From: AA29 sp041481445
Lineage (GTDB): Bacteria; Acidobacteriota; Vicinamibacteria; Fen-336
NCBI GenBank assembly: GCA_041481445.1
Contig: JBGPBV010000011.1
Location: 16,356-80,355 of the forward strand
DNA: 64,000 nucleotides
Direction of reading: 5' to 3'
Shown here: one piece after another, positions 1-8,968 of the stretch
How positions within the stretch are numbered: position 1 is the first letter of the stretch
How the letters are laid out: every line of letters begins with the position of its first letter
The notes under the pieces: generated by a model
What the model saw: only the letters and a program-made list of their open reading frames with translations
Told to the model about the DNA's origin: nothing
Database searches by the model: none
Translations under genes and position numbers: made by a program

Positions 1-28
1 GTGGACGGCACGGGCGGCGGGCCCGGCG

Positions 29-1792
29 TCATCGCCGCAGGCCCGCGCCCTGCTTCAACACGACCAGCCGGTTGGCCGCGCCCCCCGGGAAGGTCTCGCG
101 CTCGCCGCCCGGCCAGGCCACCTCGATCGTCGCGTAGCGCGCCTCGTCGCCGAGGCCGAAATGCAGCCGCGGGTCGTTCTGCGAGACGTAGCTCGAGCCC
201 GTCTGCCTCTCGCTCGAGACGCGGCGGCCCCCGGCCGTGACCACGACCCGCGCCCCGATCGCCTCCCGGTTGCACTTCACGCCCTCGAGCCGCACCAGCA
301 GCCAGTTCTTCTTCGGCCCGAAGTTCTTGAGCAGCGAGGGACGTGCCCCCAGGTTCGCGATCACGACCTCGAGCGCGCCGTCGTCGTCGAGGTCGGCGGC
401 GGCGGAGCCCCGCGAGGACCAGGCCTCGCCCAGCGCCTTTCCCGCCGCGGACGAGATGTCCTTGAACTTCCCGCCCCCCACGTTCCAGTAGAGCAGGCGG
501 GGCTGGCGGAACTGCAGGCCCGGCGTCTTCTCCACCTCCGGGTAGACGTGGCCGTTGATCATGAGGAGGTCCTTCCGGCCGTCGTGGTCCACGTCCAGGA
601 GGTGCACGCCCCAGCCGACGTAGTCCATGTAGCCGCCCAGGCCCGACTCGTACACCCGGTCCTCGAAGGTGCCGTCGCCGTTGTTGTGGTACACGTTCGG
701 CACGTCGTCGCTGAAGTTGGTCTTCACGATGTCGACGTGGCCGTCCTCGTCGTAGTCGGCCACGGTCACGCCCATCCCGCCCTGCTCCTGGCCGTCCTGG
801 TTGAGGGCGACCCCGGCGAGGAGCCCCGTCTCCTCGAAGGTGCCGTCGCGCTGGTTGTGGTAGAGGAGGCTCGGCGTGGAGTCGCAGGCCACGTACACGT
901 CCGGGTAGCCGTCCCCGTCGAAGTCGGAGGCCACGGCGGTGAAGCCGTAGCAGGACTTCGACTGGCCGATGCCGCTGGGGCCGGAGACGTTCGCGAAGCG
1001 GCCGCCTCCTTCGTTGTGGAAGAGCTGATTTCGCGAGAAGGAGAGGCCGCGCGGGCCGCACATGACCGGGATCCCCTTCCAGAGGCAGTAGCCGCCGGAG
1101 CCGGGCTCCGGCACCTTGGCCCGGTCGAACTCGAGGTAGCTCGTCACGATGAGGTCGAGCCGGCCGTCGAGGTCGTAGTCGAGCCAGGAGCAGCCGGTGT
1201 CCCAGCGCACGCCGGGCGAGCGCAGCCCCGCGGCCGCGGTGACGTCGGCGAACCGCCCGCCGTCGTTGCGATAGAGCACGCTCTGGCCGTAGTAGGAGAC
1301 GAACAGGTCGGTGTCGCCGTCGTTGTCGTAATCGGCGGCGCAGGCGCCCTGGCCCCAGCCGGTGCGCCGAAGAAAGGCCTCCTCCGTCACGTCCTGGAAC
1401 TTGAGGGAGCCGAGGTTGCGATACAGGTGCGACGTGGCCGTGTCGCCGCCCTTCTCGCCGTCGAGGGTGGTGCCGTTCACGACGAACACGTCCATCCGCC
1501 CGTCGCCGTCGGCGTCGAGCACGGCCACCCCGCCGCCCGTCGTCTCCAGGATGAACTTCTTGCCGGCCTCGCCGCCGGACACGCTGGGCGCGGTGAGCCC
1601 CGCCTCCACCGCCACGTCACGGAAGTCCACGGTGATGGGCGGGAGGCTCGTCTCGATCGCCTTGACGCGGCGGACAGGGCGCTTCGAGCTGGCCATCCCC
1701 TGGTAGGCCTCGATCGCGGCCGCCCCGCCGATGACGAGGGCGAGGCCGAGCCCGAGGCCGAGGGCGGCGCGCGTCCGAGCCGGGACCGCCAT
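29..1792 (-). CDS. Secreted FG-GAP/ASPIC-UnbV repeat protein (CRTAC1-like)
   Basis: 587 aa. An N-terminal hydrophobic segment (about residues 10-28) should direct export. The body carries at least seven acidic calcium-loop repeats of the form DxDxDG followed by a beta strand, for example DADGDGRMDVFVV, DYDNDGDTDLFVS, DYDLDGRLDLIVT, DFDGDGYPDVYVA and DVDHDGRKDLLMI, which is the signature of an integrin-type FG-GAP/VCBS beta-propeller. The C-terminus (around NREAIGARVVV and DPRLHFGLGDE) matches the ASPIC/UnbV domain. Such proteins are extracytoplasmic; the biochemical role is generally unknown. The gene starts 22 bases after the molybdenum hydroxylase large subunit with a GGAGG-type ribosome site, so it is probably the third gene of that operon. 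Confidence 0.88.
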   Translation of the reverse strand: MAVPARTRAALGLGLGLALVIGGAAAIEAYQGMASSKRPVRRVKAIETSLPPITVDFRDVAVEAGLTAPSVSGGEAGKKFILETTGGGVAVLDADGDGRMDVFVVNGTTLDGEKGGDTATSHLYRNLGSLKFQDVTEEAFLRRTGWGQGACAADYDNDGDTDLFVSYYGQSVLYRNDGGRFADVTAAAGLRSPGVRWDTGCSWLDYDLDGRLDLIVTSYLEFDRAKVPEPGSGGYCLWKGIPVMCGPRGLSFSRNQLFHNEGGGRFANVSGPSGIGQSKSCYGFTAVASDFDGDGYPDVYVACDSTPSLLYHNQRDGTFEETGLLAGVALNQDGQEQGGMGVTVADYDEDGHVDIVKTNFSDDVPNVYHNNGDGTFEDRVYESGLGGYMDYVGWGVHLLDVDHDGRKDLLMINGHVYPEVEKTPGLQFRQPRLLYWNVGGGKFKDISSAAGKALGEAWSSRGSAAADLDDDGALEVVIANLGARPSLLKNFGPKKNWLLVRLEGVKCNREAIGARVVVTAGGRRVSSERQTGSSYVSQNDPRLHFGLGDEARYATIEVAWPGGERETFPGGAANRLVVLKQGAGLRR

Positions 1793-1814
1793 GCGCGCCC
1801 GCGCCTCCGGGAAC

Positions 1815-4001
1815 CTAGGCGGTGCGAAGGTCCGTCTTGGTGAGCGGCAGCGTGCGCACGCGCTTGCCGGTGGCCGCGAAGATCGCGTTGCACACGGCGG
1901 GGATGACCGGCGGCAGGCCCGGCTCGCCCAGCCCCGTCGGGGGACGGTCCGTCTCCTTGAAGAAGACCTCGACCGGGGGCGCCTCCGGCATCCGCAGCAG
2001 CGGGTAGTCGTTGAAGTTCCCCTGGCGGGTATGGCCGCCCTCGATCGTGATCTCCTGGCGCAGCAGCTCGCTGATGCCGTCGATGGCCGAGCCCTGGACC
2101 TGGTTCACCGCCCCGAACGGGTTGATGATCGGGCGGCCCACGTCGCCCGCCACCCAGACCTTGTCGACCTTGAGCTTGCCCGCGGCGTCGACGGTCACCT
2201 CCGCGACCTCGGCGAAATAGCCCTGGTGGCTGAAGTGGAAGGCCACGCCCAGGCCGGAGCCCTTGGCCAGGCGGCGGCCCCAGCGCGATTTCTCCGCCAC
2301 CAGCTCCAGCACTCCGCGCATCCGTCCCGCGTCGTACGGCGTCTTGCCGTCGGGGTTCGTGACCACGCGGGGCTCGCCGAGGAGGTCGAGGCGGAACTGC
2401 ACGGGGTCCTTGCCCGCGGCCAGCGCCAGCTCGTCGAGGAAGGACTGGAAGACGAACGCGAGGCCGTTGCTGCCCGGCGCCCGCAGGGGACCGGTGGGGA
2501 TCCCGAACGGCATGATGGTCGTCTCGAGACGGAGGTTCGGGACGAAGCGGGCGGGGAACTCGCTGTCCGAGAGAGAGGCGCCGCTGGCGAAGGTCTCGCC
2601 CTCGCCGAAGGTCACGAAGCGGTTCTTCCAGGCCACGAGCTTGCCGGACCCGTCCACCGCCCCCTTCAGGAAGTGCCAGCCCGCGGGCCGGTAGAAGTCG
2701 TGGCGCATGTCGTCTTCACGCGTCCACACGAGCTTGACGGGCACGCCCCCCGCCTGCTTCGAGATCGCGGCCGCCTCCGCCATGAAGTCGTTGCGGAGGC
2801 GTCGCCCGAAGCCGCCGCCGACGCGCGTCATGTGGATGGTGATCGCGTCCTCGGGGATGCCGAACGTCGTGGCCACGAGCTTCCGCCCGGGCTGGGGAAG
2901 CTGGGTCGGAGCCCAGAACTCCACCTTCCCGTCCTTGAACTGCGCCGTGCAGTTCTGCGGCTCCAGGGGCGCGTGGGCGAGGAAGGGGTACGAGTACGCC
3001 GCCTCCACCACCCTGGCCCCGCCCGCCACCGCGGCCTCGAAGTCGCCGTCGTTGCGCAGGACCTTGGTCGGCGGCTGCGTGGCCAGCTCGGCCGCCTTCT
3101 GCGCGAAGCCCGCGCTCGACTGCTGCGCGGTCGGATGGTCCGCCCACTTCACCTGGAGCTTCTTGCGCGCGGACTGCGCGTTCCACCAGGTGTCGGCCAC
3201 GATCGCCACCCCGGGCGCGACCCCCTCGTGCTTCTCCCCGCCCTCGACCACGAACGCGTCCTTCACGCCGGGCAGCTTCTTGATCTCGTCCAGGTTCGCG
3301 CTGGCGACCTTGGCCAGGAATACGGGCGACTTCTCGTAGACGGCGTGGACCATGCCCGGCACCTTGACGTCGATGCCGAAGAGCGGCTGGCCGGTCACGA
3401 TCCTGGGGTTGTCGACGCCGGAGATGGCCTGGCCGACGACGGTGTAGTCCTTCGGGTCCTTGAGCGGCACCGTGGCCAGGTCCACCGGGGGCAGCGCGGC
3501 CGCCTTGCCCACGAGGTCGACGTAGCGCAGCGTGCGGCCGGTCGGGCGATGGCGCACCGCCGCGTGGGCCGCCTCGCACTCCGCCTCCGGGACCTCCCAG
3601 GTCTGGGCGGCGGCGCGCACGAGCAGGACGCGGCCGGCGGCGCCGACTTGGCGCAGCTTGTCCCAGTTCTGGGGGGTGGCCGTGCTGCCGCCCGCGTACT
3701 GCGGGCCGTACTTCGCCTCCTCGCTGTCCGCCTGCTCGATCTTGACGTCCTTCCAGTCCACGCCGAGCTCCTCGGCGATCACCTGCTGGAGCGAGGTCTT
3801 GATGCCCTGCCCGACCTCGGGGTTCTTGGCCACGATGGTGATGCCGCTCTCGGGCGAGATCCGGATGAACGGGTTCGGCGCGAAGGTGCCGTCGGCGCGG
3901 ACCGCCGCCGGCCCCTCGAGCTCCGCGGCCAGCACCAGGCCGCCTCCGGCGAGGAGCGATACCTTGAGGAAGCACCGGCGATCGACGAGCAGCGTGTCCA
4001 T
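1815..4001 (-). CDS. Molybdopterin-binding subunit of a xanthine dehydrogenase-family hydroxylase (IorB-like)
   Basis: 728 aa. The N-terminus has a twin-arginine motif (DRRCFLK) followed by a hydrophobic stretch, so the folded, cofactor-loaded enzyme is probably exported by Tat to the periplasm. The rest matches the large subunit of two-component molybdenum hydroxylases of the isoquinoline 1-oxidoreductase/aldehyde dehydrogenase type, including TRVGGGFGRRL, GPLRAPGSNGLAF and QVQGSAIDGISE. The family hydroxylates N-heterocycles or oxidises aldehydes using a molybdopterin cytosine dinucleotide cofactor; the substrate here cannot be read from sequence. The start is preceded by AAGGAGG and lies 9 bases after the 2Fe-2S subunit. 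Confidence 0.9.
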   Translation of the reverse strand: MDTLLVDRRCFLKVSLLAGGGLVLAAELEGPAAVRADGTFAPNPFIRISPESGITIVAKNPEVGQGIKTSLQQVIAEELGVDWKDVKIEQADSEEAKYGPQYAGGSTATPQNWDKLRQVGAAGRVLLVRAAAQTWEVPEAECEAAHAAVRHRPTGRTLRYVDLVGKAAALPPVDLATVPLKDPKDYTVVGQAISGVDNPRIVTGQPLFGIDVKVPGMVHAVYEKSPVFLAKVASANLDEIKKLPGVKDAFVVEGGEKHEGVAPGVAIVADTWWNAQSARKKLQVKWADHPTAQQSSAGFAQKAAELATQPPTKVLRNDGDFEAAVAGGARVVEAAYSYPFLAHAPLEPQNCTAQFKDGKVEFWAPTQLPQPGRKLVATTFGIPEDAITIHMTRVGGGFGRRLRNDFMAEAAAISKQAGGVPVKLVWTREDDMRHDFYRPAGWHFLKGAVDGSGKLVAWKNRFVTFGEGETFASGASLSDSEFPARFVPNLRLETTIMPFGIPTGPLRAPGSNGLAFVFQSFLDELALAAGKDPVQFRLDLLGEPRVVTNPDGKTPYDAGRMRGVLELVAEKSRWGRRLAKGSGLGVAFHFSHQGYFAEVAEVTVDAAGKLKVDKVWVAGDVGRPIINPFGAVNQVQGSAIDGISELLRQEITIEGGHTRQGNFNDYPLLRMPEAPPVEVFFKETDRPPTGLGEPGLPPVIPAVCNAIFAATGKRVRTLPLTKTDLRTA

Positions 4002-4010
4002 GACCCCTCC

Positions 4011-4493
4011 TTACTCGCCCGAGCGGGTGGACTGGACGGGCGGCGCTCCTGCCGCCTGGTGGATGGCGGCGCGGATCCGCAGGTAGGTCGCGCAGCGGCA
4101 GATGTTGCCCGCCATCGCGCGGTCGATGTCGGCGTCGGTCGGGTGCGGCGTGGCGCGGAGCAGGGCGGCCGCGGACATGATCTGCCCGGCCTGGCAGTAG
4201 CCGCACTGCGGCACGTCGATCTCCTGCCACGCGCGCTGCAGGGGGTGCGAGCCGTCGGCGGAGAGGCCCTCGATGGTGGTGACCGACTTGCCGGCCACGC
4301 TCGCGATGGGGAGGCCGCACGAGCGCACGGGCGTGCCGGAGAGATGCACGGTGCACGCGCCGCACTGCTGGATGCCGCATCCGAACTTCGAGCCCTTGAG
4401 GTCGAGCACGTCGCGCAGGACCCACAGGAGCGGCATGTCTGCGGGGACGTCCACGGTGGCGGGCTTCCCGTTGACGGTCAGCGTGTAGCGCAT
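4011..4493 (-). CDS. 2Fe-2S subunit of molybdenum hydroxylase (IorA-like)
   Basis: 160 aa, normal length for the family. The N-terminal plant-type ferredoxin domain has the cluster ligands CGIQQCGACTVH, and the C-terminal helical domain has the second cluster motif CGYCQAGQ and CRCATY. It passes electrons from the molybdenum subunit encoded immediately downstream. The ATG at 4493 is chosen because the protein then begins MRYTLTVNGK as in homologues and a GAGAGG ribosome site precedes it; the frame stays open further upstream but that part is not family-like. An AT-rich stretch (about 4521-4545) with TATGAT on the minus strand is a likely promoter region. No FAD subunit or maturation genes are nearby, as is usual for Ior-type enzymes that use cytochrome c acceptors. 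Confidence 0.9.
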   Translation of the reverse strand: MRYTLTVNGKPATVDVPADMPLLWVLRDVLDLKGSKFGCGIQQCGACTVHLSGTPVRSCGLPIASVAGKSVTTIEGLSADGSHPLQRAWQEIDVPQCGYCQAGQIMSAAALLRATPHPTDADIDRAMAGNICRCATYLRIRAAIHQAAGAPPVQSTRSGE

Positions 4494-4608
4494 CGCAGCC
4501 TCTCGCAGAAAGAAGGGTTCCAACGAGCCTATATCATATATTTCAGCGCCGGCAACGCTTTTCCCGTGCACGCGCGGAGTAGACTCGCGGCGGGGCAAAG
4601 GAGGACGC

Positions 4609-5112
4609 ATGAGGAGAGTCGTGGCCGGAGCCGTGGCCGTCGTGGTGCTCGCGGCGGGCGCCGCCGTCGCCCACCCCCACTTCAACAAGACGGTGACGGC
4701 GAAGCTGCCCTCCGGCGTGGAGGCCACCATCACGTACAACACGACGCCCGCGAACGAGATCCGCGCGGCCGAGGCCGCGGTCGGCGCCTTCGTGACCCCG
4801 CGGAGGCCGATGCTGAAGCTCTCGGGCGAGGTCAAGGCGGGGGCGGTGACGATCCCGGCCGGCGAGTACACGATCGGCGTCATCAAGAACTCCGAGAAGG
4901 ACTGGACGATGGCGCTCTACCCGGGAGTGACGCCGCCAGGGGCCGCCGTCGACGTGGCCAAGACGATCAAGCTCGAGTCGGAGTTCTCGACCACGCACGG
5001 CACGGCCGAGCACATGCTCGTCGACATCACGCCCGGCGACGGGAAGCTCGCGGGGCGCGCCGCCCTGACCGTGCATTTCGGCAGCCTGTACCTGGCGGGC
5101 GCGCTGAGCTAG
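4609..5112 (+). CDS. Secreted DUF2911-like protein
   Basis: 167 aa with a typical signal peptide (cleavage likely after AVA at about residue 21). The central region contains the pattern seen in DUF2911 proteins: an IPAGEYTIGVI strand followed by KDWTMALY. Function of that family is unknown; it is common as a small periplasmic or secreted beta-sandwich. The start has an AGGAGG ribosome site and a TAGACT -10-like box at 4580-4585. It is divergent from the molybdenum hydroxylase operon, sharing a 115-base intergenic region. The match to DUF2911 rests on motif resemblance only. Confidence 0.75.
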   Translation: MRRVVAGAVAVVVLAAGAAVAHPHFNKTVTAKLPSGVEATITYNTTPANEIRAAEAAVGAFVTPRRPMLKLSGEVKAGAVTIPAGEYTIGVIKNSEKDWTMALYPGVTPPGAAVDVAKTIKLESEFSTTHGTAEHMLVDITPGDGKLAGRAALTVHFGSLYLAGALS

Positions 5113-5217
5113 AGGTGGCGAAACTCACGGAACTTCGGGCGCGGCCGGCCGTACATGGCCACAAGCCGGGGCCTGTCCGGGGGGAGGCCCTCCGCCACGA
5201 TTCAATGGAGTGAACGG

Positions 5218-6507
5218 ATGAACAGAGTGCCCGCTCTCTGTCTGCTGGGCGTCCTGGCCGCCGGTCCGAGCCTCACCGCGTCGCCCGCGAGCGCGACGGC
5301 GGCGGCTTCCGGCCGGCATTTCGAATGGACGACGAAGTCGCCGGAGGCCAGGAAGCTCCTGGCCGAGCTGCAGTCGCGCATCGAGAGCTTCCAGTTCGGT
5401 CCCGCGAACGTCGATCTCGCCAAGAAGCTCGTCGCCGCCGACCCGAGCTTCGCAATGGGTGAGTACTACCTCTCCGCGGTGCTGCCCGACCCCGACGAGT
5501 CGCTCAAGGCCTACGAGAAGTCGCGTGAGCTGGCCAAGAACGCCTCCGAGGGCGAGCGCCGCTTCATCGAGGCCATGTACTACGCGCGCGTGAACAACGG
5601 CGTGGACTTCGCGAAGTCGATCGCGCCGCTCGAGGCCCTGGCCCAGGACTACCCGGGCGAGCGCCTCATCTACGTGATCCTCGGCCAGCTCCAGAACGGC
5701 GACGGCCACGGCGACCGCGCGCTCGTCGCCTTCCAGAAGGCGCAGGCCCTCGGGCCCAGCCCGCGCGTCAACGCCTTCATCGCCAACGACGACCTCCTCA
5801 AGGGCCAGTACGGCAAGGCCCGGGCCAGCCTGGAGGGCGTCGAGAAGAGCCTGCCCAAGGGGGCCGTCCCCTTCCCCGTCCGCTTCGGCATCACCTTCAG
5901 CCACATCTACGAGGGCAACACCGACGCCGCGCTCAAGTCCCTCGAGACCTACCTCGCCGAGTACAAGGCGAACGGCCTCGACCAGCAGTTCCCCGAGGTC
6001 TTCATCTGGAACGCCATGGCGCGCATCAACCTCGAGGCGGGGCGGCTCGACGAGGCGCTCAAGGACTACGACAAGGGCTACCAGAGCGTGCCCGGCAGCA
6101 ACATCCCCGAGGACCAGAAGCAGACCTGGCTCGGCCGGCTGCACCACGGCAAGGCGCGCACCCTGGCCCGCATGGGCAAGCACGAGGAGGCCTGGGCGGA
6201 GGCGGAGACGGTGCGGAAGATGATCGTCCAGGGTGGCGAGGCCGGGCGGCAGTACTGGCCCGCGTACCACTACGTCGCCGGCTACTGCAAGCTCGAGGCG
6301 GGCGACTACGCGGCCGCGCTGGAGCACCTGCTGCAGGCCGACCCCAAGAACCCGTTCGACACCCTCCTCCTCGCGCGCGCCTACGAGAAGGTCGGCCGCA
6401 AGGAGGAGGCCAGGAAGGCCTACCAGTCGGTGGTGGATTCGCAGTGGGCGGGCATCGAGCGCCCGCTGGCCTTCCCGGAGGCCAAGAAGAAGGTCTCGGC
6501 GCTGTAG
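5218..6507 (+). CDS. Exported TPR-repeat protein
   Basis: 429 aa. The ATG at 5218 gives a signal peptide (MNRVPALCLLGVLAA, ending near ASA) and has GGAG upstream; an in-frame ATG at 5155 would put a non-signal leader ahead of it. The mature part is helical with tetratricopeptide-like repeats, for example ALKDYDKGYQSVPGS, AWAEAETVRKMI and EKVGRKEEARKAYQSV near the C-terminus. TPR proteins act as scaffolds; no enzymatic motif is visible. It stands alone, about 100 bases from its neighbours on either side. Confidence 0.85.
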   Translation: MNRVPALCLLGVLAAGPSLTASPASATAAASGRHFEWTTKSPEARKLLAELQSRIESFQFGPANVDLAKKLVAADPSFAMGEYYLSAVLPDPDESLKAYEKSRELAKNASEGERRFIEAMYYARVNNGVDFAKSIAPLEALAQDYPGERLIYVILGQLQNGDGHGDRALVAFQKAQALGPSPRVNAFIANDDLLKGQYGKARASLEGVEKSLPKGAVPFPVRFGITFSHIYEGNTDAALKSLETYLAEYKANGLDQQFPEVFIWNAMARINLEAGRLDEALKDYDKGYQSVPGSNIPEDQKQTWLGRLHHGKARTLARMGKHEEAWAEAETVRKMIVQGGEAGRQYWPAYHYVAGYCKLEAGDYAAALEHLLQADPKNPFDTLLLARAYEKVGRKEEARKAYQSVVDSQWAGIERPLAFPEAKKKVSAL

Positions 6508-6629
6508 CAGGTCCCCGTCCGTCGTCGCAGGGCCTGCGGCGCGCAGCTTGTCCGCGTGCCGCAGGCTCGCGTCCCCTGGCGCTCGTCACCCTGGAGGAAT
6601 AGACTCCCGTCGCTCCCGTACTACTGGCG

Positions 6630-7532
6630 ATGGCGGCCACGGCCACGACGACCGGCACACCCTTGCCGGCCGCGCCCCGCGCGTCCGTGCACCTCGTCGC
6701 CCCGTCTCCACCGGTCGAGCGGTCTCGGGGAGCGGCCCGCCTCGATCCGCGCCTCTACCAGATCGCGGCCCTGGCCGGGCTGCTCGTATACGGTCTCCTT
6801 TGGCTGGACCTGGACGTCCGGCCCGTCCGGGCCGGCGTCGTCCTGGCCGTCGTCCTGCTCACGCAGTACGCGTGCACGCGGGCCTGGCGCCTGCCCGCGT
6901 TCGATCCGCGGAGCGTGCTCATCTCCGGGCTGTCCCTGTGCCTCCTGCTCCGCACGAACTCGACCCTGCTGGCGGCGGCGGGGGCCGTGCTCGCGGTGGC
7001 CGGCAAGTTCCTGATCCGCGTCCGCGGCAAGCACGTCTTCAACCCGACGAACTTCGCCCTGGTCGTGCTGCTCCTCTTCGGCGGGGTCTGGGTCTCGCCC
7101 GGCCAGTGGGGCAACGCCGCGTTCTTCGGCTTCCTGCTCGCCTGCCTGGGCGGGCTCGTGGTCAACCGGGCCGCGCGCAGCGACGTCACCCTCGCGTTCC
7201 TCCTGGCCTACGGCGGGCTCGTCTTCGCCCGCTCGGCCTGGCTGGGCGAACCGCTGGCCATCCCGATCCACCGGCTGGAGAACGGCGCCCTCCTCATCTT
7301 CGCGTTCTTCATGATCTCGGACCCGCGCACGACTCCCGACCGCCGCCTCGGACGCGTGCTGTTCGCCGTCCTCGTCGCCCTGGGCGCCGCCTACGTCCAG
7401 TTCCGGCTGTTCCGGACGAACGGGCTGCTCTGGTCGCTCTTCGCCCTCTCACCCCTCGTCCCTCTCATCGACCGGCTGCTCCCGGCCGCGCGGCACCAGT
7501 GGCCGGGGCCAGCCGTCCGGAGGCTTGCATGA
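6630..7532 (+). CDS. RnfD/NqrB-family integral membrane protein
   Basis: 300 aa with many hydrophobic segments. It carries motifs typical of the RnfD/NqrB superfamily: GKHVFNPTNFAL and FFMISDPRTTP. In full Rnf/Nqr complexes this subunit carries covalently bound flavin and takes part in ion translocation. No RnfA, B, C, E or G gene is present here, so this is a solo paralogue rather than part of a canonical complex. Its stop codon overlaps the start of the DUF2330 gene (ATGA), so the two are translationally coupled and probably cooperate. A TAGACT box lies at 6600-6605, 24 bases before the ATG. Confidence 0.82.
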   Translation: MAATATTTGTPLPAAPRASVHLVAPSPPVERSRGAARLDPRLYQIAALAGLLVYGLLWLDLDVRPVRAGVVLAVVLLTQYACTRAWRLPAFDPRSVLISGLSLCLLLRTNSTLLAAAGAVLAVAGKFLIRVRGKHVFNPTNFALVVLLLFGGVWVSPGQWGNAAFFGFLLACLGGLVVNRAARSDVTLAFLLAYGGLVFARSAWLGEPLAIPIHRLENGALLIFAFFMISDPRTTPDRRLGRVLFAVLVALGAAYVQFRLFRTNGLLWSLFALSPLVPLIDRLLPAARHQWPGPAVRRLA

Positions 7533-8887
7533 AGCGCCCGCTGCTCTTCGCCGTGCTCCTCGCCGCTGCCGCCGCCGCCCTCCCCGCGCGCGCCGTCCTC
7601 GCCTTCTGTGGCTTCTACGTCGGCAAGGCGGACTCCAAGCTCTTCAACCAGGCCTCCCAGGTCGCGCTGGTGCGGGAGGGCGACCACACCGTGCTCACCA
7701 TGGCCAACGACTTCCAGGGCGACCCCAAGGAGTTCGCGCTGGTCGTGCCCGTGCCCACCTTCATCGAGCGCAGGCAGATCGCGGTGGTGGAGAAGGTGCT
7801 CCTCGACCACCTCGACGCCTTCTCCGCGCCGCGCCTGGTGGAGTACTTCGACCGCGATCCCTGCTTGCCCGAGCCGCCGATGATGATGGCGGCCCCCGCG
7901 GGCGGCGCCCCGCGCTCCCAGGCGGCGAGGACGAAGGACCTCGGGGTGAAGGTGGAGGCCACCTACACCGTCGGCGAGTACGACATCGTCATCCTCTCCG
8001 CGCGCGAGAGCAACGGGCTCGAGACCTGGCTGGTCGAGAACGGCTACAAGATCCCGAACGGGGCGGCCTCCATGCTCGGCACCTACATCAAGCAGGGGAT
8101 GCGCTTCTTCGTGGCCAAGGTGAACCTCAAGGAGCAGGCCGCCCTCGGCTTCACGTTCCTGCGTCCGCTGCAGGTCTCCTACGACACGCCGAAGTTCATG
8201 CTGCCCATCCGCCTGGGCACGGTGAACGCCAAGGGTCCGCAGGACCTCTTCATCTTCGCGCTGACCCACGGCGGCCGCGTGGAGACCACGAACTACCGCA
8301 CGGTGAAGCTCCCCACGGGCATGGACGTGCCCCTGTTCGTGAAGGCGGAGTTCAAGGACTTCTACAAGGCGATGTTCGCGGAGCAGGTGCGCCGGGAAGA
8401 CATGCGCGCGGTCTTCCTGGAGTACGCGTGGAACATGGCCTGGTGCGATCCCTGCGCGGCGGACCCGCTCACGAGGGACGAGCTCACGAAGCTGGGCGTC
8501 CGCGTGGAGGAGAGCCGGCCGACGTTCATCTCACGCCTCCACCTCCGTTACGACGCCGCCCACTTCCCGGAGGACCTCGTGTTCCAGGAGACCACGGACC
8601 AGGAGAACTTCCAGGGACGGTACGTGCTTCGCCACCCGTGGGTGGGCTCGGGGTCCTGCCCGGAGGCGACGCGCTATCGCGGCGACCTGACCCGGCGGCA
8701 GGAGCGCGAGGCCCAGACCCTGGCCACCCTCACCGGCTGGAAGATCGAGGACATCCGGCGCAAGCAGCAGGGAGTGAAGATCTCGTCGCGGGCGGCGGGG
8801 CCGGCGGGGACGCCGTCCGCGGACGCGCCGCGTCCGGCGGAGCCGCCCTGGTACTCCCGGGTGTGGGCGGCCGTCGCGAATCGGTAG
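7529..8887 (+). CDS. DUF2330 domain-containing exported protein
   Basis: 452 aa with a signal peptide (MKRPLLFAVLLAAAAAALPA). It begins its mature part with FCGFYVGKADSKLFN and shows FALVVPVPTFIE, FVAKVNL and LRPLQVSYDTPKFMLPIRLG, all typical of DUF2330. A CDPC pair at residues 306-309 (NMAWCDPCAADPL) could be a redox or metal site. The family has no established function. The start overlaps the RnfD-like gene by ATGA, with GGAGG upstream. A hairpin straddles the following intergenic region and likely ends transcription. Confidence 0.88.
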   Translation: MKRPLLFAVLLAAAAAALPARAVLAFCGFYVGKADSKLFNQASQVALVREGDHTVLTMANDFQGDPKEFALVVPVPTFIERRQIAVVEKVLLDHLDAFSAPRLVEYFDRDPCLPEPPMMMAAPAGGAPRSQAARTKDLGVKVEATYTVGEYDIVILSARESNGLETWLVENGYKIPNGAASMLGTYIKQGMRFFVAKVNLKEQAALGFTFLRPLQVSYDTPKFMLPIRLGTVNAKGPQDLFIFALTHGGRVETTNYRTVKLPTGMDVPLFVKAEFKDFYKAMFAEQVRREDMRAVFLEYAWNMAWCDPCAADPLTRDELTKLGVRVEESRPTFISRLHLRYDAAHFPEDLVFQETTDQENFQGRYVLRHPWVGSGSCPEATRYRGDLTRRQEREAQTLATLTGWKIEDIRRKQQGVKISSRAAGPAGTPSADAPRPAEPPWYSRVWAAVANR

Positions 8888-8929
8888 CCGCGCTCGACCG
8901 ATCCTCGTTTCCCCCTTCCACGCCGGACT

Positions 8930-8968
8930 GACCGACCGTCCGGGCCGCCGTCAGGGTGACGGTCGGTC
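8930..8968. terminator. Bidirectional hairpin between convergent genes
   Basis: Perfect 11-base inverted repeat, gaccgaccgtc at 8930-8940 and gacggtcggtc at 8958-8968, loop of 17. It lies between the end of the DUF2330 gene and the end of the HNH gene and overlaps the last codons of the latter. There is no clear T-tract, so intrinsic termination is an inference from position and stem strength. Confidence 0.5.

Noticed and set aside
1731..5213. Very long plus-strand open frame across the molybdenum hydroxylase genes
   Set aside because: Arg/His/Gly/Ala-rich, without motifs, and exactly opposite well-supported genes. In such GC-rich DNA stop codons are rare in the wrong frames. The same applies to the long frames at 16443-19778 (minus), 40564-43422 (plus) and 57662-61168 (plus).
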